Shown piece after piece: positions 1-8,316 of a stretch of DNA of 64,000 nucleotides. How positions within the stretch are numbered: the first letter of the stretch is position 1; the number at the start of each line of letters is the position of its first letter. Both the position numbers and the translations under genes were made by a program. The notes below the pieces were generated by a model. It was not told the origin of the DNA. It was given only the letters and a program-made list of their open reading frames with translations, and did not search any database. This DNA comes from Kibdelosporangium sp. MJ126-NF4 (lineage in GTDB: Bacteria; Actinomycetota; Actinomycetes; Mycobacteriales; Pseudonocardiaceae). The stretch lies in the NCBI RefSeq assembly GCF_000826545.1, contig NZ_CDME01000008.1, positions 930,001 through 994,000 of the forward strand, written 5' to 3'.

Positions 1-19
1 CGCCGTCAGTTGGTCAACT

Positions 20-457
20 ATGGCCAAGAAAGCGATTGAACGAGCACGACGTGACGGGACGTCGGTCAGCGTGTTGATGATCGACGTCGACTACTTCAAG
101 CGGATCAACGATCGCTATGGCCACCTCATCGGTGACAGGGTGTTGATCGCGGTGGCGAACACCCTGCGAGACCAGACACGAAGCTATGATCTTTGTGGAC
201 GGTTCGGCGGCGAGGAGTTCGTGATCTTGTTGTGGGGTGCCGCCCGTGACCCGGCTGTTGATGTCGCCGACCGTATCCGGGACCGCGTCCACCGCATCGA
301 GGTCGAGGACGTCGCGGATCTGAGCGTGTCCATCGGCGTCGCGGACTTCCCTCAAGCTGCTGACCACCTAGAAGCGCTCCTGCTGGGGGCGGACAACGCC
401 TTGTACGTCGCCAAGAAGGCTGGCCGGGATCAGGTGCGGACCGTCGAGAGTTCTTAG
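20..457 (+). CDS. GGDEF-domain diguanylate cyclase, C-terminal part
   Basis: A nearly complete GGDEF domain that would make cyclic di-GMP from two GTP. The signature reads GGEEF, a functional variant, and an RxxD inhibitory I-site (RSYD) lies five residues before it, so product inhibition is likely. The metal-binding DVDYFK and the RYGH stretch are intact. The protein should start upstream of the window, because GGDEF domains rarely stand alone and the first 18 bases read RRQLVN in another frame, which is what normally precedes this domain. The extra base at 19 suggests a frameshift; otherwise ATG 20 is only the first in-frame Met. It converges on the HxlR gene, the two stops overlapping. Confidence 0.8.
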   Translation: MAKKAIERARRDGTSVSVLMIDVDYFKRINDRYGHLIGDRVLIAVANTLRDQTRSYDLCGRFGGEEFVILLWGAARDPAVDVADRIRDRVHRIEVEDVADLSVSIGVADFPQAADHLEALLLGADNALYVAKKAGRDQVRTVESS

Positions 458-810
458 TCGTCGTCCAGGTACTCCTCGGCCCAGTCGTCCAGCATGCGGA
501 TGACTCGGAGCAAGGCGCGGCCTCTCAGGGTAAGTCGATACCGGACTGCCTTGAACTTGGCGTTCGCGTGACGTTCCACCAGTCCGTCGGCTGTGACTCG
601 ATGAAGTGTCTCCGTTAGCATGCGGCGGGAAAGTATGTCCGAATCGTCCTGATCGGCGATGGTTTCACTACCGTTGACGGCGGCCAGGATCTCGCCGTTC
701 TGAAGCTCCTTGAGCGCGAGCGCGGTCAGGATCGGGATCGTCCATTTTCCTTTGATGAGGTTTACCGCCTCGATAGCACCACTTCTGTGCTGGACATCCC
801 GATTCGTCAC
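454..810 (-). CDS. HxlR-family winged-helix transcriptional regulator
   Basis: A small DNA-binding regulator of about 118 residues. The HxlR pattern is visible: an N-terminal helix then KGKWTIPILTAL, a recognition-helix region with SRRMLTETLHRVTADGLVER, and the wing ending in RYRLTLRGRALL. The GTG at 810 is chosen because it gives the usual family length; the frame stays open to 954 but the extra residues are arginine-rich and unlike the family. HxlR proteins usually sense redox or electrophiles, but the conserved cysteine near the N-terminus is not seen here, so the signal is unknown. It is divergent from the pilus locus and could control it, which is inference. Confidence 0.75.
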   Translation of the reverse strand: MTNRDVQHRSGAIEAVNLIKGKWTIPILTALALKELQNGEILAAVNGSETIADQDDSDILSRRMLTETLHRVTADGLVERHANAKFKAVRYRLTLRGRALLRVIRMLDDWAEEYLDDD

Positions 811-908
811 GTTGATCTGCTTATCACGATTGATCAATTCCGGCGACTCGCGCTTTCGCGCGCGGCCTTGTCCGGTCGGCCAAGTATCCACCGATCGGGT
901 GAACCTGC

Positions 909-934
909 CTCGTGGGAGCTCCACCTCCCACGAG
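909..934. promoter_or_regulatory. Inverted repeat in the HxlR/Tad intergenic region
   Basis: Perfect 10-bp arms, CTCGTGGGAG and CTCCCACGAG, around the six-base spacer CTCCAC. A related half (GCTCCCACGG) follows at 947-956. The position, between the regulator and the prepilin peptidase gene, suits an operator, but a hairpin acting on RNA is equally possible. Confidence 0.4.
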
Positions 935-1077
935 CTGTCACCTTGCGCTCCCACGGATGTCGGCGCGTAGACCTCGGTTCGCGGACGGCAGTGCTCCGCA
1001 AGGAACAGGAAGCGGGAAGTACGGTGGTCGGGCGCCGTGGCGGGCAGCCGACCACCGATCCTGATAGGAGGGGATTC

Positions 1078-1707
1078 GTGTGGTCTTTGATTGTGTGCGG
1101 AGCAGTCGGCGCGGTAGTAGGGCCGATCCTTCTGCGGTGGGCATATCGATTGATCGGAGTGGACCGGCCCGGATCTCTACGGCCGCAAGATTCGTTGATC
1201 GATATGGCCGCGGCGGCCTTCGGGGTGGCCGTGGCGCTGATCGCGATCGCGGTTCGATGGAATGGCTCGCCGGTGATGCCTGCGTTTTGCTGGCTCGCCG
1301 TGACAGGAATTGTTCTGGCGATAGTCGACATCAGATTTCATCGGCTTCCGCACTACCTGGTAGGCGCGATGGGGAGTGGCGGTCTGATGTCACTCGTAGT
1401 CGCCGATCCAGCGGGGCTCGTCCGCGCGCTGGGCGCGGTTGTGATCGCGGCGGGAGGGCTGTTCCTCGTCGGAGTGTTCTCACGAGGCCAGGTCGGGTTC
1501 GGGGATGTGACCCTTTGCGCCGCCGTCGCGCTGTATCTCGGCTGGTTGGGCTGGCGGCACCTCATCCTGGGCCTGCTGACGGCCTGCCTTTTGGCAGCCG
1601 CGGTCGGCACCTTCCTGATCGTGACGCGCCGGGCACGCCTTCAAGACCCGTTGCCATTCGGGCCGATGCTCATATCCGGCGGGCTCATTGCTCTCTCGCT
1701 TCCGTAG
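1078..1707 (+). CDS. Type IV prepilin peptidase (A24 family, TadV/CpaA-like)
   Basis: Membrane aspartyl protease of 209 residues that would cleave the leader of the Flp-like pilin and pseudopilins encoded downstream. Both catalytic aspartates are visible: one in the VDIRFHRLP segment after the third membrane helix and one in GFGDVTL, the family GxGD motif. About six hydrophobic helices are evident. The cysteine-rich N-terminal methylase domain of larger prepilin peptidases is absent, as usual for TadV. GTG 1078 is chosen because AGGAGG lies at 1067-1072; reading from 787 would add a non-homologous arginine-rich leader. First gene of the Tad locus. Confidence 0.88.
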   Translation: MWSLIVCGAVGAVVGPILLRWAYRLIGVDRPGSLRPQDSLIDMAAAAFGVAVALIAIAVRWNGSPVMPAFCWLAVTGIVLAIVDIRFHRLPHYLVGAMGSGGLMSLVVADPAGLVRALGAVVIAAGGLFLVGVFSRGQVGFGDVTLCAAVALYLGWLGWRHLILGLLTACLLAAAVGTFLIVTRRARLQDPLPFGPMLISGGLIALSLP

Positions 1708-1733
1708 TACTCGCAGATCTTGGAGGACTTGGC

Positions 1734-2252
1734 GTGACTCGTGCTGGATCGATCAGCGTTCTCGTGGCCGTGCTCGCAGCTGCTGGCTGCACGACTCCGG
1801 CCCAGCCGGGTCTACCGACGCGGCAGCCGACCACTGACACCAGTTCGACAACCGCGAATCCGAAAACGGCAGTGGAAGCCGCCTACGACGAGTACTGGAA
1901 GGTCGAACACATGATCATGCAGCTGCCTGAGTCGGAGTGGCGAGCAGCCATGGGTAAGGTGTCCGCGGACCCGCAGTTGGGCCGTGTGGTGGACGGTCTT
2001 CGTTCGCTGCGATCCCAGTCGCTCACGCTGTACGGGTCCGTGACGTCCAGGGTGTCGTCGGTCGATATCGCCGGTGACCGTGCAACATTGCGTGACTGCC
2101 AGGACGCGAGCAAGGCGGGTCAGGCGGACGCCGCGACCGGCAAGGCGAAAACCGTTGGCGTGCTGCGTAGTCCTGTAGAGGCGACTCTCGATCGCGGCAA
2201 TGACGGCTCGTGGCGGGTGACCAGTTTGTCCTATCCCGGAGGGACATGCTGA
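1734..2252 (+). CDS. Lipoprotein of the Tad locus
   Basis: A 172-residue exported protein with a lipobox (LAAAGC) about residue 18, followed by a Pro/Thr/Ser-rich linker, so it should be anchored to the outer face of the membrane. The C-terminal part (from about residue 45) is compact, with two cysteines, and resembles the small folded domains of actinobacterial lipoproteins that often accompany secretion systems; no named family is recognised. GTG 1734 is preceded by GGAGG at 1722-1726. Its stop overlaps the next start (TGATG), indicating translational coupling. A role in anchoring or stabilising the pilus in a cell wall without an outer membrane is inference. Confidence 0.75.
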   Translation: MTRAGSISVLVAVLAAAGCTTPAQPGLPTRQPTTDTSSTTANPKTAVEAAYDEYWKVEHMIMQLPESEWRAAMGKVSADPQLGRVVDGLRSLRSQSLTLYGSVTSRVSSVDIAGDRATLRDCQDASKAGQADAATGKAKTVGVLRSPVEATLDRGNDGSWRVTSLSYPGGTC

Positions 2253-3106
2253 TGATCTCTCTGCCACGAATCCTCGTAATGACCACAGCGTGCTGGTGCG
2301 TCGGCACCTCGGCTCACGCGCAAGACGGAGAGATCATCGTCGTTCCCAGCGATCCACAGGGAGTCAACCAGCCACCCGGTGTGGGGATCGGCGTGACCAA
2401 TCCTGGCCACTCGGGCACACCTGGTCACACAGGCGGTACGGGTGGACTCGGCGGTCAGAGCGGAGGGCAACTGACACCTCCATGCACGTCGACGCCGATA
2501 CCAGGAGCCAACACCAGCGGATCCCCGAACGATCCCACCTGGACGGTATGTTCCGGCTCCACGTCAGGTGTCGTCTCCGGCCCGGCCGCTGCCGCGCTGC
2601 CGTCTCCTGCTCAACTGGCGCAGCAGGCCTATCAGCAGATGCACATGCCGGTTCCGGTGCCACGCCGATCGCCTGATCTCAGGCTGCCAGATGGGCGGTC
2701 GGCGACACTTGTCGGCGAGAACACCTGGATCTGGACGGATCGAAGCGCCTGGGTTCCGCAGAAGAAACGAGCTTCCGCTGGCCCAGTATGGGCGGAAGTC
2801 ACGGCAGTGCCGATCCACCTGTCGTTCGAGTCCGGCCTGACGCCGCAGCTTGTCTGTGCGGGGCCAGGGACTCCATACGACCGCAAGTACGGCTTGCACG
2901 CGTCATCGCCTGATTGCGGCAGGGTGTTCGCGCGGTCCTCGTACGGCCAACCGGGCGACCAGATCACGGCGAAGTACGGCATCACGTGGCGCGTGACTTG
3001 GACCGGGAACACCGGAAGTGCCCCGGCGTCTGGATCACTGTCGAACATGATCTCTCGTGCTGAAGCGACCTTCGCTGTCGCCGAAGCCCAAGCCCTGGTG
3101 CGCTGA
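2252..3106 (+). CDS. Exported protein of unknown function in the Tad locus
   Basis: A 284-residue protein beginning with a cleavable signal peptide (hydrophobic run ending SAHAQ). Residues 30-100 are a low-complexity Gly/Pro/Thr stretch; the C-terminal two thirds hold a folded domain with WIWTDRSAWVPQ and four cysteines. ATG 2252 is preferred to ATG 2246 because GGAGGG at 2238-2243 is then eight bases away and the start overlaps the previous stop by one base. Such proteins are recurrent in actinobacterial Tad clusters, often misnamed ATP/GTP-binding; no nucleotide motif is visible here. Confidence 0.7.
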   Translation: MISLPRILVMTTACWCVGTSAHAQDGEIIVVPSDPQGVNQPPGVGIGVTNPGHSGTPGHTGGTGGLGGQSGGQLTPPCTSTPIPGANTSGSPNDPTWTVCSGSTSGVVSGPAAAALPSPAQLAQQAYQQMHMPVPVPRRSPDLRLPDGRSATLVGENTWIWTDRSAWVPQKKRASAGPVWAEVTAVPIHLSFESGLTPQLVCAGPGTPYDRKYGLHASSPDCGRVFARSSYGQPGDQITAKYGITWRVTWTGNTGSAPASGSLSNMISRAEATFAVAEAQALVR

Positions 3107-3116
3107 GGAGAATCCA

Positions 3117-3782
3117 ATGGCTATCTCACTTGCCATGAAAAGGGATCAGCCAGCGTCGGCTGACCGTCCGCAGCAGGCTCCAGTGGTTCCGCGGCGGCGT
3201 CGATGGTGGCTTGTTGGGCTCGGCGTCATCATGGTCGCTGGATCCGTCCTCGGCGTGCAGGCATACGTGGACAACCTCAACAAGACCCGACCCGTCCTGA
3301 TCCTGGCCAGGGACGTGTCATGGAACCAACGCATCACAGACGCCGATCTCGCGATTGCCGAGCTCACGCCTGATGAGCGGGTACACACGATCTCTGCGGA
3401 TCAACGTGATGATGCGATTGGCAGGGTGGCTCTCCATCGTTTGACCGCAGGAAGCTTGCTGGTGGTCGAGCATCTGACGGACCACGGTGTGCCTGGTCCA
3501 GGGCAACTCGTGGTCGGCCTCTTGCTCAAGCCGGGCCAACTTCCGGCTCGCGGTTTGCGGCCAGAGGACCGTGTTCAGGTCGTTCCCGTCGGACAGAACA
3601 ACTTCGGCAACCCGCCAGCGCCGGATCCGAAACCAGTACAAGCGACAGTAGTGGACGTCGGTCCGCCGGACGCGAACGGCGCCACCACGGTCGACATCGT
3701 CGTCGGCGTCGAAGACGGCCCCGTCGTGACGGCCGCAGCCGCAGGACAGGTGATCGTTTCTCTCATCGGGCCGCACAGGTAG
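3117..3782 (+). CDS. SAF-domain pilus assembly protein (CpaB/RcpC-like)
   Basis: Protein of 221 residues with a basic N-terminus (PRRRRWW), one membrane helix at about residues 31-49, and an extracytoplasmic SAF domain at about 60-125 containing VLILARDVSWNQRITDADLAIAEL, the typical CpaB opening. In Gram-negative Tad systems CpaB works with the outer-membrane secretin; here no secretin exists, as expected, so it may interact with the peptidoglycan or the lipoprotein. GAGGAG at 3105-3110 supports ATG 3117. Confidence 0.8.
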   Translation: MAISLAMKRDQPASADRPQQAPVVPRRRRWWLVGLGVIMVAGSVLGVQAYVDNLNKTRPVLILARDVSWNQRITDADLAIAELTPDERVHTISADQRDDAIGRVALHRLTAGSLLVVEHLTDHGVPGPGQLVVGLLLKPGQLPARGLRPEDRVQVVPVGQNNFGNPPAPDPKPVQATVVDVGPPDANGATTVDIVVGVEDGPVVTAAAAGQVIVSLIGPHR

Positions 3783-3792
3783 GAGATCAATC

Positions 3793-4590
3793 ATGGCCAT
3801 GATCGCGATGCTGTCCGCGAAGACAAGCCCAGGCGTGACCACAACCGTTGCCGCGTTGACCACCGCTTGGCCGACACCTGTTCTCGCTGTGGGCGCGGAT
3901 CCAGGTGGCGACGATCTGATGACCGGCTGGCTGGGGGAGTGGCTCGTCGGGGGCTGGATCCGTCCGGAACGTGGCCTCCTTGGCTTCATCACAGCCAGCC
4001 GTCACGCCGACCAGGTAGGTGCCAACGACCTTCGCCCCTACGTCCAAGCCGTTCCAGGAACAACGCACGCTCGCATCTTGACCGGGCTGGCCGAGCCAAG
4101 CCAGGCAGCGTCGATCGGACCGTCCGGCTGGCAGCGACTCGCCAACGCCCTTGAACATCTATCCAAGACGCACCCGGCCACCGTTGACGTCATTGTCGAC
4201 TGTGGACGATTCGGCACCGCTACGCCATGGCCGCTGCTGCGCGCCGCTGACATCGTTCTGATCGCGGTCCGGTCTGAACGGCGTTCAGTTCTTGCCGCAC
4301 GTCCATTGGTTCGGCTGCTGTCCGCGAACATCCCGATCGACCGCCTGGGCTTGTCTGTCACGGCGGCTTCGTACCTCGGTGGTGCGCAGGCGGCCGAGGT
4401 CCTCAGGCTGCCGATCGGGCTACGAATGCCAGTCGACCCGCAGTGCGCCGAGATGTTCTCGGACGGCTCGACGGCAACCCGACGTCGCTCCGCGCTTTGG
4501 CGGGCGGCAGACGGCGAAGCCAAGCGTTTGCATCACTCGCTCAACCACAGTCCAGTCGTGCCTCCGGTTCTCGTCGGGGCTCGACCATGA
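3793..4590 (+). CDS. CpaE/TadZ-like P-loop ATPase homologue
   Basis: MinD/ParA-superfamily protein of 265 residues, the position of TadZ/CpaE, which places the pilus machine in the cell. The Walker A region reads SPGVTTT at residues 13-19 where ParA proteins have KGGVGKTT: both the signature lysine and the P-loop lysine are missing. The rest of the fold is recognisable (VLAVGADPGGD, then VDVIVDCGRFG for the Walker B strand, and DIVLIAVRSERRSVLAARPL). It is therefore probably a non-hydrolysing scaffold, as in several TadZ proteins. TAGGAG at 3779-3784 precedes ATG 3793; the stop overlaps the next start (ATGA). Confidence 0.78.
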   Translation: MAMIAMLSAKTSPGVTTTVAALTTAWPTPVLAVGADPGGDDLMTGWLGEWLVGGWIRPERGLLGFITASRHADQVGANDLRPYVQAVPGTTHARILTGLAEPSQAASIGPSGWQRLANALEHLSKTHPATVDVIVDCGRFGTATPWPLLRAADIVLIAVRSERRSVLAARPLVRLLSANIPIDRLGLSVTAASYLGGAQAAEVLRLPIGLRMPVDPQCAEMFSDGSTATRRRSALWRAADGEAKRLHHSLNHSPVVPPVLVGARP

Positions 4591-5966
4591 CGACCGTGGT
4601 CAATGGCCGCCATTGGACACCGCCGATGCCGGACGACGCGGTGGTGCAGGAGTTGAGGCATAACGTCAATCTCAGGCTCGAACGTGCGGCACGAACATCC
4701 AGCGAGACGTCACAGGACGAAACCGTTCGTACCCAGGTGTACGTGCGACAAGAGATCGAGGCATGGACATCGCGACGCGCTGCCGCGGGTATTCCGCCAT
4801 TGCCCCGTCATGCTGAGCAAGCGCTTGCGGACGCTGTGATGGCCTCCCTGGCTGGGCTTGGCAGGATCGATGTGCTCTTGCGCCGCACGGACGTGGAGAA
4901 CATCTTTCTGTTCGGGCACGACCGCGTTTACCTCGAACTAGCCGATGGCACCACGGAGACCTGGCCGTACACGGTCGCCGACTCCGACGCGCAGCTCGTC
5001 GACATGCTCACCGGCATGTTCGCGCGCCTCGGACAGACATCACGAGAGTTCTCCGCAAGCGTCCCGGTCGGCAATCTTCGACTGCCCGCAGGAGGCCCGC
5101 TCGGCGCCCGCTTGGCCGCGATCATGGAGGTCACCGAGCGGCCCGCTGTCGCCATTCGTCGACACAGGTTGATGGCGGCCAACCTCGACGAGCTTGTTCG
5201 GAACAGCACAATGGACGTGGTGATCCGCGACTTCCTCCGCGCCGCGGTGCGTGCTCGTCTGAAGATCGCGGTTACGGGTGAATGGGGAGCGGGCAAAACC
5301 AGCCTGCTTCGCGCGTTGTGCCACGAGATTCCGACGTGGGAACACATCGTCACGATTGAAGATGACTACGAACTCGGGCTCCAGATGTGGCCTGAGCGGC
5401 ATCCGGTGGTCACAGCGATGGAAGCGCGACTGCCCAACGCTGAAGGTGTCGGCGAGATCAGCCTGGACACGTTGCTCAAACAAGCATTGCGCCACTCGCC
5501 GAAGCGCATCGTGGTCGGCGAAGTCCGAGGTGGTGAGGTGACGGCTTTGCTCCGAGCCCTCAGTACAGGTGCGGCGGGCCTCTGCACGCTCCACGCCGAC
5601 ACCGCAGCCGCGGTATTCGACCGCATCGCCAACATGTCCCAGCTCGCCATACCGCCACTTCCCGTCGAGACCGCATACCGCTGGACCGCATCGGCCCTCG
5701 ACCTGATCATCCACATCCGGCAACGTGACCGTCTGGACTCCGCCGGGAGACCAGTCCGTGAACGCTTCGTCGAACAGATCATCGAAGTCGGTTCCATCGG
5801 GGACACGGCTCGGCCGGACACCACCGAGGTCTTCACACCGCGGCAGAGCGACGGACGTGCGGTACCCGCATATCCACCATCACAAGCGGTGCTCGACAAG
5901 CTGGAACGGCATGGCTTTGACCGGCGCCAGCTTGAGAGCCCCGACGGCGCCTGGGACCAATCATGA
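4587..5966 (+). CDS. tadA: Tad secretion ATPase (CpaF/TadA family)
   Basis: Hexameric secretion ATPase of 459 residues that powers pilin assembly and retraction on the cytoplasmic face. Walker A (GEWGAGKTS) is at about residues 230-238, an Asp box (IVTIEDDYEL) at about 255, the Walker B segment RIVVGEVRGGEV at about 306, and the His box (GLCTLHAD) at about 330. The N-terminal part carries the CpaF-type domain (IDVLLRRTDVENIFLFGHDRV). ATG 4587 overlaps the preceding stop and the gene's own stop overlaps tadB. Confidence 0.92.
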   Translation: MTTVVNGRHWTPPMPDDAVVQELRHNVNLRLERAARTSSETSQDETVRTQVYVRQEIEAWTSRRAAAGIPPLPRHAEQALADAVMASLAGLGRIDVLLRRTDVENIFLFGHDRVYLELADGTTETWPYTVADSDAQLVDMLTGMFARLGQTSREFSASVPVGNLRLPAGGPLGARLAAIMEVTERPAVAIRRHRLMAANLDELVRNSTMDVVIRDFLRAAVRARLKIAVTGEWGAGKTSLLRALCHEIPTWEHIVTIEDDYELGLQMWPERHPVVTAMEARLPNAEGVGEISLDTLLKQALRHSPKRIVVGEVRGGEVTALLRALSTGAAGLCTLHADTAAAVFDRIANMSQLAIPPLPVETAYRWTASALDLIIHIRQRDRLDSAGRPVRERFVEQIIEVGSIGDTARPDTTEVFTPRQSDGRAVPAYPPSQAVLDKLERHGFDRRQLESPDGAWDQS

Positions 5967-6790
5967 GAACGCTTCTGAGCTTGGCGCTGGCCGCAGGCAC
6001 GCTTCTGATCCTCCTCGGGATCAGTGGCTCCACGCCATGGATCCCGGTACGGGACTTGCTACGGCGCGTAGCTCGCCGCATGCGCCTTCGGTCGCTTGTC
6101 GCCGCTGTCGTTGTAGGCCTGGCGATCGGCTGGCTCACGGGATGGCCGGTTGCCGCGGTCGCGGCCGCCATCGGCGTGCTGACGGTGCCGAGAATGCTCC
6201 GCCAACCACGGGCTTCCGAGTTGATCGCGACACGCGACGCACTGGCTGAATGGGCACAGCGACTGGCGAACCTCCTGGCAGCCGGTACCGGAGGTATCGA
6301 GGAAGCCATCATTCGGAGTGCTCGCACTACCCCTGCGGCGCTCGCCGCCCCGGTCGGGGATCTTGCGACCCGCATCCGTCACCGGGGCTTGGTGCCAGCG
6401 CTCAGGGCCTTCGCTGACGACATCAACGACGTCACTGGCGATGCACTTGTCGCGAGCCTCATCCTGCGAGCCACCGACGGGGGGCGCGGCCTGCTGGCCG
6501 TCCTGGACGGCCTCGCATCAGCCCTTCGCAAAGACGCTGAGTCTCGCCGTGCAGTCGAAGCTGATCGAGCCAAGCCCCGAACGCAAATGAAGATTATTAT
6601 GGCCATCGTCGCGGGCATCACCGCAATCTTGCTGCTCACTTCCGGCCTCTTCGCCCCGTACGACAGGCCAGAGGGACAGCTGTGGTTCGCGTTCGTCGCT
6701 GCCATCTGGGGAACCGCGTTCTGGCTGGCCGACCGACTCACGCGGCCTGGCAGGCCCATACGCTTCCTGGCCGGAGGTCGACCGTCATGA
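5963..6790 (+). CDS. tadB: Tad inner-membrane platform protein TadB
   Basis: Type II secretion system F-domain protein of 275 residues. It has N-terminal membrane helices at about residues 4-22 and 45-72, a cytoplasmic F domain with ALAEWAQRLANLLAAGTGGIEEAI and the conserved helix preceding DDINDVTGDALVASLIL, and two C-terminal helices. It would form the membrane platform with TadC and contact TadA. It overlaps both neighbours by 4 bp (ATGA). Confidence 0.87.
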   Translation: MRTLLSLALAAGTLLILLGISGSTPWIPVRDLLRRVARRMRLRSLVAAVVVGLAIGWLTGWPVAAVAAAIGVLTVPRMLRQPRASELIATRDALAEWAQRLANLLAAGTGGIEEAIIRSARTTPAALAAPVGDLATRIRHRGLVPALRAFADDINDVTGDALVASLILRATDGGRGLLAVLDGLASALRKDAESRRAVEADRAKPRTQMKIIMAIVAGITAILLLTSGLFAPYDRPEGQLWFAFVAAIWGTAFWLADRLTRPGRPIRFLAGGRPS

Positions 6791-7650
6791 CTGCCTTGGC
6801 GTTGATCGCATCCGTAGGCGCACTGGGTATCACGATGATCGTGCTGGCATTGCTGCCGCCCGCACCAGCCGACCTGTCTGCCTCGATCGCACGTATCGAC
6901 GCGATGCTTCTACGAGGCACTTTGCCGGAATCTCGTTGGCAGTCGCTGGTCAGACGCCTTGCCGAGAAGTCTGAACGATCATCGAACCGGTGGTGGGGAG
7001 CGCCAACGCCAGCGCTCAGATTGATGGGGCAGTCTACCGCCAGGTACGTCACCCGTCGGCTTACGTACGCAGGGCTTGGTATCGCGATCGGAGTTGCTGT
7101 GGCGCTTCGGCTCGGCGTGCCGGTCTTCACCGTGCCGGTCGGGCTCGTCGGAGGCGTGCTGCTCTCCCTACTGCCTTGGTACACAGTGCAACGCACTGCA
7201 AACCGAGCACGTCAAGAGTTCCTTCAGGCAACCGCTGCGCTGTTCGACCTCACCGCACAGGAACGCGATGTAGGTCGCGCTCCAGGCCAGGCCTCGATGG
7301 CGGCAGCGTCGGTCACCGAGGACGGATGGGCATTCAACGAGATTCGCTCGCGCCTGCGGACGGCCCAACGAGCCGGACAGACGCCCTGGACCGCCATCAG
7401 TCAGCTCGGCGACGAGATCGACATCGACGCACTGCAGGACCTCGCGGACATCATCGCCATCGCGTCAGACGGCGCAGCTGTCAGTCAGAGCCTGCGAGAC
7501 AAGGCATCGGTCCTGCGAAACACCGCGATTGATGGCGAATCGGCCGAGGCCAACAAGCGGTCCGAGTGGCTCTTTGCTCCGGTCGCGTTGTTGGTGATCG
7601 GCCTGCTGATCCTACTGATGTACCCGATCTTCAACCAGATTCCACACTGA
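6787..7650 (+). CDS. tadC: Tad inner-membrane platform protein TadC
   Basis: Second F-domain platform protein, 287 residues. Hydrophobic segments lie at about 3-24, 95-133 (two adjacent helices) and at the C-terminus (LFAPVALLVIGLLILLMYPIF). The cytoplasmic domain between them contains the T2SSF-like ALQDLADIIAIASDGAAVSQSLRDKA. Its start overlaps the tadB stop by 4 bp. The pairing with TadB immediately upstream makes the assignment firm. Confidence 0.85.
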   Translation: MTALALIASVGALGITMIVLALLPPAPADLSASIARIDAMLLRGTLPESRWQSLVRRLAEKSERSSNRWWGAPTPALRLMGQSTARYVTRRLTYAGLGIAIGVAVALRLGVPVFTVPVGLVGGVLLSLLPWYTVQRTANRARQEFLQATAALFDLTAQERDVGRAPGQASMAAASVTEDGWAFNEIRSRLRTAQRAGQTPWTAISQLGDEIDIDALQDLADIIAIASDGAAVSQSLRDKASVLRNTAIDGESAEANKRSEWLFAPVALLVIGLLILLMYPIFNQIPH

Positions 7651-7663
7651 GAGGAAGCAAGAG

Positions 7664-7921
7664 ATGAACAACAAAGACCTTGAACTGGTGTCCAACAAGG
7701 AGATTCTGCGGTCCAACAAGGAACTCATGCTCGGCCTCGTGAACCGAGCGCTTCTCGCGCTGGCACAGAACTATAGGCGTATGCGGGCGACAGGGGACCG
7801 GGGAGCGCAGACCGTCGACATGGCTGTTTGGATCGGACTCATCACGATCCTGGCTATCGTCATCTTGTGGCCGCAGGTCCAAGAACTCCTGCAAAGCCTG
7901 ATGTCGAAGTTCAAGTCATGA
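7664..7921 (+). CDS. Flp-like pilin / small membrane protein
   Basis: An 85-residue protein with a long charged N-terminal segment (about 45 residues), then DRGAQTVDMAVW and a single hydrophobic helix. The GAQTVD stretch directly before the helix resembles the class III cleavage region of Flp pilins (G/AQTxE), with Asp instead of the usual Glu. Cleavage by the A24 peptidase would leave a short helical pilin. The leader is longer than in most Flp pilins. RBS GAGGAAG at 7651-7657. It is the best candidate for the major pilus subunit. Confidence 0.7.
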   Translation: MNNKDLELVSNKEILRSNKELMLGLVNRALLALAQNYRRMRATGDRGAQTVDMAVWIGLITILAIVILWPQVQELLQSLMSKFKS

Positions 7922-8316
7922 ACACGTCAGACCGGGGCTCCACGACTGTCGAGTGGGCGATCTGGTCGGTTCCCGCGATCATCGCAATCATCGGGCTGTT
8001 GCAGCTCGCGATGTGGTGGGTGGCGCGTGATGTCAGCATCACTGCGGCGCAGCAGGGCTTGACGGCCGGGCGAGTGCTAGGTGGAACGCCAGCGGACGCA
8101 TCGGCTGCCGCGCGGAAGTTCGTGACTCGTGCAGGCGGAATGGCAAGCGATTTCACAGTGAGCACCGCTGGAACAACTGACGCGGTGATGCGGGTCGACG
8201 TCTCAGCCACTGTCGTCCAGGTCGTCCAGATCCCCAGATTGACTTGGCGAATCCAGCAGACCGCGGCCGGTGCGCGTGAGCGCTTCACAACACCGACGGT
8301 CAGTACACGGCCATGA
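7918..8316 (+). CDS. TadE-like pseudopilin
   Basis: A 132-residue protein with the short hydrophilic leader then DRGSTTVEWAIW and a hydrophobic helix, the TadE pattern in which the peptidase cuts after a glycine and Glu is at position five of the mature protein. The remaining extracytoplasmic part is small, with an AxxAARxFV amphipathic stretch. It overlaps genes on both sides by 4 bp. Minor pilin or pseudopilin of the Tad apparatus. Confidence 0.78.
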   Translation: MNTSDRGSTTVEWAIWSVPAIIAIIGLLQLAMWWVARDVSITAAQQGLTAGRVLGGTPADASAAARKFVTRAGGMASDFTVSTAGTTDAVMRVDVSATVVQVVQIPRLTWRIQQTAAGARERFTTPTVSTRP

